Shown piece by piece: positions 46,319-57,473 of a DNA stretch of 64,000 nt; positions within the stretch are counted from its first letter, which is position 1, and each line of letters starts with the position of its first letter. Under the pieces are notes generated by a model that made no database searches, had not been told where the DNA came from, and saw nothing but the letters and a program-made list of their open reading frames with translations. The DNA lies in the NCBI GenBank assembly GCA_051453625.1, contig JBOZIK010000001.1, positions 230,657,804 through 230,721,803 on the forward strand. Direction: 5' to 3'. This DNA comes from Welwitschia mirabilis (Eukaryota; Gnetophyta; Gnetopsida; Welwitschiales). The position numbers were made by a program, and so were the translations under genes.

Positions 46319-46753
46319 ATGGCTGAATACATTCATATATTCTACAAGGAATGCACACTGTTAATCTTTGTGTACAATGCAAACAAGATTTTGTATCATG
46401 CCAATAAGGTGTGGGTTACTTCATCCTCTATTGACCCAATGTTTGTATCATTGGCATTATACTCTATGAGGATCCATCCATGGAAAATGACAATAACAAC
46501 AGATACAACATTCACTCACACTATGACACACTTGATTCTTCCTCCATCACACTTCAAAAGCTTGAATAAGCCTTTTTATTTTAACTACTCATATATCATC
46601 ATAATCATCATCCCATTAGATGTTAGTAGGTACATTTCTCCCCATCATGCATCTCATCAAATCCTCCATCTACTATCATTAGCTCATTTACTTTATTTTA
46701 CTCATACCCCCTATGTTATCCTATTAGTCATATCCATGTCACATTTCCCATGA
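46319..46753 (+). CDS. Open frame of 144 codons in the Tat 3' region, no recognised product
   Basis: The frame starts ATG GCT GAA TAC and ends TGA after SMSHFP. It is rich in His, Ile, Leu and Thr, with hydrophobic runs such as YSYIIIIIIPLDV and a His-rich C-terminal half. It is the longest N-free uninterrupted frame in the window. Tat elements can carry extra frames in the 3' region, but I see no similarity to one. In such old sequence an intact frame may be chance, so I would treat it as a candidate only. Confidence 0.25.
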   Translation: MAEYIHIFYKECTLLIFVYNANKILYHANKVWVTSSSIDPMFVSLALYSMRIHPWKMTITTDTTFTHTMTHLILPPSHFKSLNKPFYFNYSYIIIIIIPLDVSRYISPHHASHQILHLLSLAHLLYFTHTPYVILLVISMSHFP

Positions 46754-48570
46754 CTTTCACTTTTATCTTTTAAAAAAAAAAAGAAAAATAAAAAAATAAA
46801 AATCAATTAAAATCAAAAAGAAAAAAGAAAAAATTAAAAAAAATAATGAACATATAAAAACTTGTAAGGGCATGTGCTTACATCTCCTCTAGCATTTGAA
46901 ACTCTCTAATAATCATAGCATATCATTGGCCTACCATGTTCATCATTTATTTTTCATCATTCCCTTGCATTTTTCATCTCTTCATAGTATAATCTTATTT
47001 TACTTTGTTATCAACTAACATCTTTAATTTATTTACCTTCTTTTATTGCATATGAGCTTAGAGAAATGCACGCACTCAGCTTGTACGAACTAGAGATATG
47101 TGGGCATTATGAAGTGGGCAAGTTAGTATTCAAAAACATAGATCAAGTGTTTAAATGCTTTCTTTATTCATTAATAATGTCTCCATTTCATTGAGGTTCT
47201 AAATTTAGATGCTAAGGAAAAATTATTATCAATAAACAATAATTGAGATTACCAATACGCTTTTAGCATGAGAGAAGCAATTAAGTAGGAAGAACCTCTT
47301 GATCAAGGGGTAAATATTCCCTTCACTTTTACTTAAATGACTCATTAATATGATTTCTTGGTTAGGATCATTTCTTTATTTGATTATCTATTCATTTGGT
47401 CCTGTGTTCAACTACATTTGAGTTTTTATCAAATTATTTTTCTATTTTCAAGTGTTCATAGTGGTAAAATAGGATTTCACCTAATATTAAGACATTTCCA
47501 TATCTATGACCTCTAATGTCTTACATTGTTCTATCTTAGTATCAATTATCTCACATCTGATGCTTACCTTCAACAATGAGACTCACAATTTACCATTTCA
47601 ATGATCAATCAATATTCAAAAAAAAAAAAAATTGAGAATCTAAGTCAATTGATTAATACTTAAGAAAAAAGAAAAAAGAAGAATAAAAAAATAAAGCATG
47701 ATGTCCTACTACAAGTGCACTAGAGTAAATATTCTCGAAATGAGCCTTTAGTAGTGCGATATGATAGTTGTGGGAACCTTATCAGGGTATTAGTNNNNNN
47801 NNNNGCACTGATTGACCTCCCCTCATCATAATCAATGGTGTTTCCTAAACGTCTCATTGACTTGATTTTTTAATGATGCAAGAGCTACAGATTCACAAGC
47901 ATTTAGAACATAGTGGTTATTGGATGGTTGATTAGAAAGGTCTTACTGGCTGTCATAGCCGATAATTAGATTGAGTTATAGTCCATATATTACATTGATA
48001 CTTTATGAAATAACCATAATCATTATCATAATCACTGCCCTTATTGCATGATACTCTATGTTGTTTAACATTTAACCATATGATCATGACATTGAATAGT
48101 CTTTATGACTTATACTAATGGATGTTGCTAGGTTGGCATTTAGAGGTGTAGAAATCAATCTTCTTCATGTCCCTCTTTGTCCATGCTGATCTAAATTTTT
48201 CTTAGTATTTATGATTAATTTCCTCAAAGTCATTTTTGCATTTACTCTTACCTACTCAAGACTAACACCACTTCTTAGTTAACTTGTTACCTTCGGTACT
48301 TGCAATGCTGCAATAATCTATTTTTCATTGTTGTTACGTCTCGCCCCTTTTGATTTGCTTACCACCCTTCCACACCCTAATCCATTCTAGTTTGCTTTTG
48401 TAACTATGGTCAGATGTCATTTTTTCTTCCTATTTTCCATTTTCTACGTTTATTTTTATTCATCTTCTCTTACATCTTACAATGTTATATCACTCATGTC
48501 ATGTTCCCATATCTTTTCCATCCACCCATTGGACTTCCATTTTATTCATCGCATTTATATTGCTTATACA

Positions 48571-49530
48571 CGAGAGAGAGAGAGAGAGAGAGANNNNNNN
48601 NNNNNNNNNNNNNNNNNNNNNNNNNNNNNNNNNNNNNNNNNNNNNNNNNNNNNNNNNNNNNNNNNNNNNNNNNNNNNNNNNNNNNNNNNNNNNNNNNNNN
48701 NNNNNNNNNNNNNNNNNNNNNNNNNNNNNNNNNNNNNNNNNNNNNNNNNNNNNNNNNNNNNNNNNNNNNNNNNNNNNNNNNNNNNNNNNNNNNNNNNNNN
48801 NNNNNNNNNNNNNNNNNNNNNNNNNNNNNNNNNNNNNNNNNNNNNNNNNNNNNNNNNNNNNNNNNNNNNNNNNNNNNNNNNNNNNNNNNNNNNNNNNNNN
48901 NNNNNNNNNNNNNNNNNNNNNNNNNNNNNNNNNNNNNNNNNNNNNNNNNNNNNNNNNNNNNNNNNNNNNNNNNNNNNNNNNNNNNNNNNNNNNNNNNNNN
49001 NNNNNNNNNNNNNNNNNNNNNNNNNNNNNNNNNNNNNNNNNNNNNNNNNNNNNNNNNNNNNNNNNNNNNNNNNNNNNNNNNNNNNNNNNNNNNNNNNNNN
49101 NNNNNNNNNNNNNNNNNNNNNNNNNNNNNNNNNNNNNNNNNNNNNNNNNNNNNNNNNNNNNNNNNNNNNNNNNNNNNNNNNNNNNNNNNNNNNNNNNNNN
49201 NNNNNNNNNNNNNNNNNNNNNNNNNNNNNNNNNNNNNNNNNNNNNNNNNNNNNNNNNNNNNNNNNNNNNNNNNNNNNNNNNNNNNNNNNNNNNNNNNNNN
49301 NNNNNNNNNNNNNNNNNNNNNNNNNNNNNNNNNNNNNNNNNNNNNNNNNNNNNNNNNNNNNNNNNNNNNNNNNNNNNNNNNNNNNNNNNNNNNNNNNNNN
49401 NNNNNNNNNNNNNNNNNNNNNNNNNNNNNNNNNNNNNNNNNNNNNNNNNNNNNNNNNNNNNNNNNNNNNNNNNNNNNNNNNNNNNNNNNNNNNNNNNNNN
49501 NNNNNNNNNNNNNNNNNNNNNGGAGAGAGA
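48571..49530. repeat. (GA)n microsatellite with 928-N gap
   Basis: CGAGAGAGAG... from 48571 into the gap at 48594, and GGAGAGAGA after it at 49522. The three long frames across it on the + strand and one on the minus strand consist of N and dipeptide repeats and are artefacts. Confidence 0.92.
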
Positions 49531-49680
49531 ATTAAAAAAATAGAAAAGAGGAGAAAATTCAAAAAAAGAGAAAAAATATAAAAATATATGAAAAAGAAAG
49601 AGAAAATAAAATGAGGAAAGAGGAAAATGAAAATAACCTGGGCATGTTGATATAGGTCATTCTTTCGTTTATCCCACATC

Positions 49681-49691
49681 AAAAAGGGGAC
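49681..49691 (+). other. Polypurine tract of Tat element D
   Basis: AAAAAGGGGAC shortly before the region where LTR similarity starts. The LTR start is set at 49695 (TATATCATCCG, probably TG-to-TA), with an uncertainty of a few bases. Confidence 0.65.
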
Positions 49692-49694
49692 ATC

Positions 49695-51317
49695 TATATC
49701 ATCCGCTGACACTCATCCCTAAGCGTAGAGAGGGTGGCTGCATAAAAAAGTAGGTGCACATTCACAAGAATGTTCAAAAACAGAAGATACTCATGGAAAC
49801 GTAGACGAGGTTAAGGGGAGAAAATGAAAAGGGAGACAATAAAGAATGAGGAAACACAATCAGAGACATAGTGGATATACGTAAAATTGCAAAAAGCACA
49901 ACAAAGAGAGGTGGATTAGAGAAAGATTGGATCACAGAAAAAAGTGAGAAGTTGTAATGTGGAAATTGAAATAGCAATCTTGTAGAAAAGAAGGAATATC
50001 ACAATAAAATCAAAAATGTAGTGCGGGAGATAGAGCGCCATAGCGTGGAGGAGACAATAAAATAGGTCATGAGGCATCCAGAAAAGATAAAGCCAAAATG
50101 CATAGGAGCCATAGCATTCTAAGAAGACTTGAAATGCATCTAGATCAAAGTTGTAATTGCATCCATTTTTTAAGTTTATGCTTCTCTTTTTGCTTCTCTT
50201 AAATTTGCATTACCTGAATCATCCTTCTAGATTTTGTTTAATTGAAGAAGATTCATGAGTTTTGCTACAATTACATAAGTTCTCATATTTGACTGTATTC
50301 AAATCATTCTCAGCGCTATTTTCTTTAGCAATATTCATTAAACAAAAACTTTCATCAAATGTGTCGGTCCTATCTTAATAAAGACCTCTTTTATTAAAAT
50401 CAATATAGCTATACATTTTTCCTTTTTTTAATTATTTATTTCATTGACTTCCTATGTAAAAGCATTTGCATTTATTTAAAGATCTATACTTGAACAAAAC
50501 CTCTAGCGATGATTTCTTATTAAAAATGATTCTAAAATATACACCTCTTTGTTTTAACTAAATAAAATTCTAGCAATAACTTTGAGACAAAGCACTTCTT
50601 TTTCATTTTTATTTAATGTTAAGATGCTTTGCGAAATCATGAATGTTTAGCCTTTTCTTATGTATAAAATGATAGAATTCATGAATCAAATATAACATAA
50701 AACATTATGTTGGACTATCATTTAAGCATTAGAAAAGGAAAGACTAGACTCAAATATCAAATTCGACTTGGCACTAAAAGGACCCTATGCAAAACATCAT
50801 TAGACAAACTACAATCACAATCAAACGTTACAAGAAAGATTTGATGCTAGAAGGAAGGTGTCAAACTAAACCCTTCAACAAGATTGCGTTGTCAAACCTA
50901 GCAATCAAATCTAGTCAAACAATCAGACCTAGTTAAATTGTGAAATTCAGTTAAACCAAAACCATCAAAGCAATGCCAAATTTATATAAAAATAGTCAAA
51001 TTCAGTCAAACCAAAACCGTCAGAGCAATGTCCAAACACAGTCAAATCTAATCAACCCAAGACAGACAAATTTAGTTAACAACTTAATCGAAAATAGTCA
51101 AAATAGTTAAAAACGGTCAAAGAGCATCAAACAATCTAGGAATAACATTCAAACTAGTCAAAGGTAGTCCAAGCCAGTCAAACCCAACCAAACTTGATCA
51201 AACCTTCAAATTTAATCTTAATCAAATTCAATGGAATCCCATTATTAAAGTCTTGTCAAACTAACCAAATCACTCATTATTACATGATCGTCTATGAAAA
51301 AGAAAATCTCATAAACA
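49695..51317 (+). mobile_element. 3' LTR of Tat element D
   Basis: About 1.62 kb, colinear with 16039-16124 plus 37386-38892. It keeps many CpGs that the 5' copy has lost (for example GCGGGAGATAGAGCGCCATA at about 50023). It ends AATCTCATAAACA, next to the UGT-bearing segment. Confidence 0.87.
50920..51182 (+). promoter_or_regulatory. Cluster of (A/G)GTCAA (W-box-like) motifs in Tat 3' LTR
   Basis: Eight (A/G)GTCAA hexamers in about 260 bp: near 50923, 50994, 51004, 51040, 51096, 51116, 51156 and 51176. The same cluster is in the 5' LTR, so it belonged to the active element. Confidence 0.5.
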
Positions 51318-51318
51318 C

Positions 51319-51356
51319 TTTTAATGGATGAATTCCTTTTTAATGGATGAATTCCT
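51319..51356. repeat. 19-bp tandem duplication at the Tat LTR edge
   Basis: TAATGGATGAATTCCTTT occurs twice in tandem (period 19) right after the LTR end. It might relate to the insertion site. Confidence 0.75.
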
Positions 51357-51689
51357 TTCGCATGAGCTTGGAATTCGATGTGGGAGGGTTGGATTTGGAG
51401 CCGACACCATTTCTGCTTTCTAGAGGAGATGAAGGCCGCCTTGAGTTTGGGGTATTGTCCTCTCCATACCAGACGTGGATCAAGCCAACGTGCCCTCAGA
51501 TCAGTCTCGTGTGTTATGCCAACGTACACTGAAATCCATGTTATACGTTGTCCTTATGCGAAGGTCAAGTCAGATGGTGCTCTCTTGTTTTTTCCGATAC
51601 ACCCTTCGCAGGCACGAGGAAGATAGACAAAATTCAATAAAAAAAAAGGAATGGTGATCAGTTAATACCTTTCGATTTTCAGCGAAGAT
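51357..51689. other. CpG-rich segment between Tat LTR and UGT relic
   Basis: Base composition changes abruptly here: many CpGs, GC close to balanced. Short frames exist on both strands. By distance it could be the C-terminal, sugar-nucleotide-binding end of the UGT, but I could not find the PSPG box in any minus-strand frame, so I leave it unassigned. Confidence 0.5.
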
Positions 51690-52621
51690 ATCCGTTCCAT
51701 TCTACGGCTCTTCCTGTAGGGTAACGTGCTTTTCGTTTCTAGTCGCAGGCCTCTTTGGAGATGCCCTATAAAAATCTTTGTCAGCTAGATTCCAAAATGT
51801 ACGGCAGATCTGCGATTTCTCCTTGCGAGAGCGGTGCTTGGCTTCCAAACGATACGTACAATACCAATTCCGGATGTTACAGGCATTCTTCTCGTCTGAC
51901 TTCCTTTGTTTCTTCTCCGAAGGGCGAAGAGTGAGAGAGGGTAAAACCCCTCTGATTTTCCTCCGGTGCCGGAGATCTGCTGCCCCTTTATTTCAGCAAA
52001 GGTGTTGAGGATGAAACCACAGTCCTTGGGAAGAGGCCCGCATAATTCACTGAACGATTCTCAGGACGCATCCTTGGTCAAATGAGGAGGCAACACCTTG
52101 GCTTAAAAGTGAGGCAGCCCTGGTCCATTTTAATGGGCGCCTAAATCTTTTGAGAAAGGGTAGAAGCGTAAAGCGTCAGGCACAGAAATGAAGCCGAGGA
52201 GACAAGGAAGACACGGCGGCGGATATTGAACTTCAGAGGCATATCGAAGAAGAAATTGCACAACGAATCAGTGATGACGGTAGAAATTGGAGCAGACTGC
52301 AATTCTCGCGGGACTGCTTCTTCCAGTGAGAGTTGCATAGTCTCCTGGAGCATATCATATCGCTCTTTCATGCCTCTTATGTATGTGGGAACTTGAGCGA
52401 GAAGAAGTTGCAGGAGGCGGATGCTGATGGCGTCGGGCTGAAGAGAAAGGGTGTTTGTGTTCGGCAACATCGACGATGAAAGTGACGGAGAAATTATAAA
52501 AGGTGAAGCATCACTCGGAGAACTAAAGAATGGGAATGAGCTGTCCCATTCCAAAAGCTGCAAACACTACGGTACGGTGACGGTGCTCGCAGATGGCCTC
52601 CGTTTCTTGCGGTGACGCCAT
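51690..52621 (-). pseudogene. UDP-glycosyltransferase (UGT) pseudogene
   Basis: Family-1 UGTs transfer a sugar from a UDP-sugar to small molecules in the cytosol. From the ATG at 52621: MASPQETEAIC, then VVFAAFGMGQLIPIL, the N-terminal 'G-H-L-I-P' block with the catalytic His as Gln, then a stop and a short deletion. After a frame change 52550-52141 is open: SPSDASPFIISPSL, SAPISTVITDSLCNFFFDMP, LKFNIRRRVFLVSSASFL, all UGT-like. At 52025-51988 CGFILNTFAEIKG ('GFxxNTFxExE'), at 51930-51960 GFYPLSLFALRRRN, and at 51862-51760 PELVLYVSFGSQAPLSQGEI, ADLPYILESS, QRFL, the most diagnostic block. At least two frameshifts and nonsense codons (TGA before QRFL, TAG in place of the Trp after it). The PSPG box was not found. 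Confidence 0.9.
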
Positions 52622-53000
52622 CTCCAGGCACCTCGACGATTGTCACATGTCTGCTAAGTTATTGACGGAAGGTAGTGAGTTGCAGACCTTACGACCTACG
52701 ATCAACATTGATATGAGGTGACGGGAGACAACTGCACTGTGCGTTTCCTTGTTTTCTATCCAAACTTTTCAGAGACTCGCGTTTCTCTTCACAAATTATT
52801 CCTACAATCGGCCCAGCACCACCTATTAATTTTCGGTATTGACTTTTTTCTGGTTCGCATTTCAAAGTGAGTTTTTTTTTTTTTTTTGCCTGCCTTTGGA
52901 ATTTTCACAAACGTGTTGATGTTTGACCAGACCCAATTCATTACCCCGAGTAGAGGTTTTCCTCTAGCCACATTTAGCGACGAAAGTTGGAGTTAAATTT
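52622..53000. other. Upstream region of the UGT pseudogene
   Basis: CpG-preserving DNA up to about 52985, where composition returns to AT-rich. It contains a T-tract (52870-52887). A 60-codon minus frame (52789-52971) has a poly-Lys run from that tract and no recognisable product. No TATA box is convincing. Confidence 0.45.
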
Positions 53001-53149
53001 TGATCATATTTTCTTTTCTTATTGAAATTGAGACTAAAATTAAAATTTTATAATATTTATAAACTTTAGAGATTTATTAGACAGTTAAAATGTGAAACAT
53101 TAATAACAAAGTTACCAAGTATTTTTCTTATAATTTGCAAGAAATCAAT

Positions 53150-55100
53150 TAGATTGGTAAGTTTATTGTGTCACTTATGCATAATGTGCTTAAATGTAGG
53201 ATACTGTAGGAAAATGTGTTATTCATCTTGGATAGTATTTTGATTATGTAGAAACAAGTCCATTCTTTTAGAATCATCTTGAGCCGCCTGCTTATTTCAA
53301 TGTTCAAATAATGAGATTTCCTTCTAGCTTTGTTAATTACACACCACAAATGGTGAGTAATAGTAGTTGTTCAATAGTTTGTCTTTGTATCAAGACATCC
53401 TCTAATGTTGTTCAGATAGAAATGTTTCTATTCTTCTATCTTCTCCTAAAGATTATAAATCACCTTTTCTTTTATAATTTTTTGAACTTATTTAGGATCT
53501 CAATAGAAAGAGTGCTCTTGAATATTCCATTTATTGAGTCATAAAACTACATCACAAACCATTGTTCATCTTGGGTTACCAACGTAACTCTTTTTGGGGT
53601 TTTGCCCACTTTGAGTATAAAAAGATTATGATTATATGCCATAAATTGGAAAATAGCTTCAAATTCTTAGGTCATTCTCTCTACTTCAAATAACAAAATA
53701 TCATATTGTATCTATTTTTCAACTTTGAATTCTTAATTTATTTTACACACACACACCTACACCCACACATATATATTAGTATATGTTTACTAGATTAGAC
53801 CCTAAACAACACACCTATAAATAATAGTTAGTTGAATAATAACATGATAGAGCTACCTTCAAATTTTCTAAACTAAAGTACATTCCTTCCTAGAGCTTTT
53901 TTTCCAAAGAAAAGGAGGCATTCAGTCCACTTGCAACTATTTAAGAATGCATTTGTCCCATTTGTAATTACATGAGCATTCTATGCTAGGGTACTTATAA
54001 GAGGAAATGATGTTCAACTACACATTTCTTATAATGAAATTGTATTCATTATTATGTGTGCCAAACACCCTGAATTTGGCTTTTTGTACATTAGCTCACA
54101 TTCTAAATGCTGCAAAAAGTCATAAAAAATGCTAAGAATTTATTGTAGTTCATCTTTTGAGATTGAAATTAAAAGAAAATCAATAGCATACAACATGAGT
54201 CTAATATAATTCTCTTTAATTGTAATTGCATATTTAGCTAGCAAATTGTGCATCAATCTTTGAGTTCATTAATAAACAATCCAAACAGAGTTAGAAAAAG
54301 AGGACATTCTTTATGGTGCTTTTTAAATCTTTAGTAAAATTCCAACTGTTTTGCATTTTTCATCAAACCATTCTTAATCCTTTCCATTTTGCCATTTGGA
54401 AATATGGGTAGCTACTGCAAGTAGAGTTTTTGTAAGACTTACATGTTGATTTCTATTCTTCTATATTTCATATTAAAACTATTATTTTGTTTTTTATTTT
54501 AAAAAAATATTATCTCCTGAAATGTCTAATATATCATGCCTCTATTAAGTACAAAGAGTGATGGTAGGATTTAATTAGTTCTTTACATACCTTAAAATAT
54601 GTAATGTTTTCAACATTCTTAACATTGGAAATTAGAAAATCAACGCTATAGTAGCATTAAGTTCCTTCAAAAGTGAAGCTACCACATTCTGGAAATTTAC
54701 TTATGCCATTTAAAATAATTAGGTCTATTCCCTATTCCCATTCTACAAAATTCTTGCTCCTATGACTGAGCAATTTTATATTAAAGGATCTGTCCCATTT
54801 TACATCCTTTTCATATTCTAGATTGATTCAAAATAATTCTTACATTAATATCACTACAAATATAAAACATTTTCTCTCTCTCAAAAAAACTAGCAATATC
54901 GATCCTAGGGGTTTGAAAAGAAAAATCTTATGGTATACCTTCTTATTCATATAGAGTGGCTTCTCTTGGGTAAATTAATAGAAATTTAACAACAAAACTA
55001 ATTTCTACTACATTATTTTTATCCAAAAAAGAATCATAACTAAAAATAGCTAAATTCCCAAGTCTTCTTTTCTTTCATGGGGAAAAAAGGAAGAAACAAA
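53150..55100 (-). pseudogene. LINE (non-LTR retrotransposon) reverse transcriptase relic
   Basis: Minus strand. At 54320-54255 it reads ECPLFLTLFGLFINELKD, the LINE RT 'GCPLSPTLFGLYIDEL' block. At 54200-54150 it reads LMLYAIDFLLISISKDELQ, the 'LYADDIVLIS' block with catalytic DD as I-D. At 54090-54051 it reads NKTKFRVFGTH-like ('NxxKTKxxVF'). Just upstream (54430-54380) is EWFDEKCKTVG, like the pre-RT linker. Weaker endonuclease-like text (GNLAIFSYDSF) near 55070 and a 66-codon frame at 53349-53149 may be its ends. Between linker and RT a part seems deleted. Confidence 0.72.
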
Positions 55101-57473
55101 AAAATAGAATAAAAATTTCTAGAAAGTCTTTTATCTCTAACATACCAAATATTGTACTTATCAAAAAATTATATGAAAACTAATAACTTTATTTGCTATA
55201 GAGCCATTAATATCCAAAATTCTATACTACAAAGGATGAAATCCCTATTCAATTGGTTGTTTAATAACTGTGGTTTATTTTGCATTTAAGTATGAAATGT
55301 TATCTTCTTCTCTTTCTTTTTTAACCTTTTTTATTCCTTTGTTTTCTTCTCTAGTTTCTTTTATGTAAGACCTTTATTGAATCATAGTTTTTCTCTTAAA
55401 TATTAACAAGGCTAGTTTTCCTTATGACCTATTCTATATGCTTTAATAATGGACTATGTTATGGCATGCATTTTTCTTTTAGGACCTTTAGAATTTTATT
55501 AGTAAGATTTTCATTTTTCTTTTTTGAAACTCCAACTAATCATAGGTTCAAGATGTATTCACATTTCTTTGTAACAACACAAAACTAGCATCCAGAACAC
55601 TGTCTTTAACATTTTTGCTTTCCTTTCATAGCCTATGAATCTTACTTTATCACCAATTCTCTAATCTTCTATATAACTCCTCACACTGATTTTTCATATG
55701 ATTTGGTAGAAATTTCATTGACATAATGAAACTAAAGTTTCTACATTTTTTTTTTTAAATTACCACCATTTTCCATTCAACATTTGGAACTAAAATCATT
55801 TCTATTGTTTAAGCTTATTTATTACCCAACAAAATAAAAAATCATTTATCTCCAAACCAATCACTTCATTTATTGTCATTTTCTTCTTTCTATACATTAA
55901 TTTCAAAGGGTTTACCTAATGAATTATTGAAATCTTAATCTAATGTTATTAAATAAAAAAGCTAATACTAGCACAGGAAATGTCTTCAAATAGATCATGA
56001 TATTGGTATTGATATAATTTCATTAGATAGCAAAATGAAAAGAGTACTTTAAATAGTTTGATTTATTGGAACATTAGTGTCATTTTATACTACCATAAAA
56101 AATTACCAACATGAGTATGAATAGACTACAAAATATAAATCTAAAAGGAAAAATAGTATGATTTTTATAGTGGTTAGTTTTTAATATTTTATGAATATGT
56201 AAAAATCATTTTTACAGTAGGAAAAATAAATGTTTCAAGGGAATAATTTCAAAAATTACTTCTTCCTTTTTATAACGTGAATTTCCTATAGAAATAAAAC
56301 ATTATTAATTAAATAATACTTAAGAATAAGAATAAAATAAATAAATATTAAAGAAGAACATTAGAAAATAATAATGACATGATATTTTTTAAAAGATTAT
56401 AAAAATTCTAAAAAGAAAATCAATTAAATATACAATTAATAAAAGAAATCTTTATGTAACATGTATTAGAAGAAGATTTGATATGTAACCATGTTAGATC
56501 CCAAAGAATCCAAAATGACCTTAGTGCAATCACATGCCATCTAAAGCTAACATATGAATTAATAGAAAGTGAGTGCATCTATGCTAAATAATAAAAATCT
56601 ATAGTACATTCTTAGTGTCAGCATGCCTCACAGAAATTTAACATGTACACCACTAATAATGATTATGCCTACACTATATTGAAAGAAAGGATCCATTTTT
56701 TTAATAGTGAAAGTACATTCCAACACATAACAAAATAGCAAACACATTTTCACTAAGGAAAAGATTCTATTACACATTTTCACTAAGGAAAAGATTCTAT
56801 TTTAATTAGCTTTTGATGTGGATGCACTAAAGATGAAAGATACAATATAAAGCTTGATACAATAATCTTATGATATTAGCTTATAAAAAGATTCAAAAAA
56901 TATATTAAACTAAAGTACTTATAATATATAGGTATAAAATTTTTTAATCCTTTAGTTAAACAAATTAAATGTTGTAGACTTTAAATAATTGGAACTATAT
57001 CTTTTCTCAAAATACACATAAAAAAATAATGAATAAAAGAGTATCATTTAGGTATTAATCAAGTACTTCTCAGGTATCCATAAGTATTTTCTAAACATAA
57101 GCATCCATAAGTATTCTCTAAACACACTTTTATTTTGGAAATACACTAAAGAATCTCTTTAAATTTGAAGGGTTCTTTGTTTTATTTTTCTGAAATCATG
57201 ATCTTATAATATAAAAATGATAAAATGGAAATTGTTGTAATAATTCACTTTTAACTTATGAAGTAGTTATTCCTAATATCCTCTAAATCCTTGATCTTGA
57301 GGAAATATTATTACATGCTTTAATTTTTAAGTTTTTAAAGTTTAAATTCTAATCTAACTTGAGATCCTAAGAATGATATGGATAAAATCATAAAGGCTTC
57401 CATTTATCAATTTAATATTAATTGTCTCTCAGGCATGCATCAATGAAATATTTCTTCACTTATTAGTTAAACC
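55101..57473. other. Unassigned AT-rich DNA
   Basis: 2.4 kb with no recognisable domain on either strand and no similarity noticed to other repeats of the window. It holds one perfect 30-bp tandem duplication (56742-56801). Confidence 0.6.
56742..56801. repeat. Perfect 30-bp tandem duplication
   Basis: Two identical 30-base units, each starting ACACATTTTCACTAAGGAAA. Perfect identity in otherwise decayed DNA suggests a recent slippage event or an assembly artefact. Confidence 0.95.

Larger units (their letters stand above)
46091..49680 (+). other. Long 3' non-coding region of Tat element D
   Basis: 3.5 kb between integrase and polypurine tract, typical in length for Tat elements. It holds an open frame (46319-46753), A-rich tracts (46771-46860, 47618-47700), a 10-N gap (47795-47804), a GA microsatellite with a 928-N gap (48594-49521) and an A/G-rich segment up to 49640. 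I recognise no domain. Confidence 0.7.
16039..51317 (+). mobile_element. Ty3 Tat-lineage LTR retrotransposon D, with nested insertions
   Basis: 5' LTR in two pieces (16039-16124 and 37386-38892, separated by copia element C), PBS candidate at 38893, gag, protease, RT, RNase H, a second archaeal-type RNase H, integrase, a 3.5-kb 3' non-coding region, polypurine tract at 49681 and 3' LTR 49695-51317. Two RNase H domains between RT and integrase and the long 3' region are the established marks of the Tat clade. About 60 bp of the 5' LTR start are missing at the junction with element B. All genes are broken. Confidence 0.87.

Noticed and set aside
48406-49712. Long frames on both strands around 48.4-49.7 kb
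   Set aside because: Translated GA repeat and 928 N. No conserved protein segment.
51357-51560. UGT sugar-nucleotide-binding (PSPG) box
   Set aside because: The distance fits, but none of the three minus-strand frames shows the W-A-P-Q...H-C-G-W-N-S pattern.
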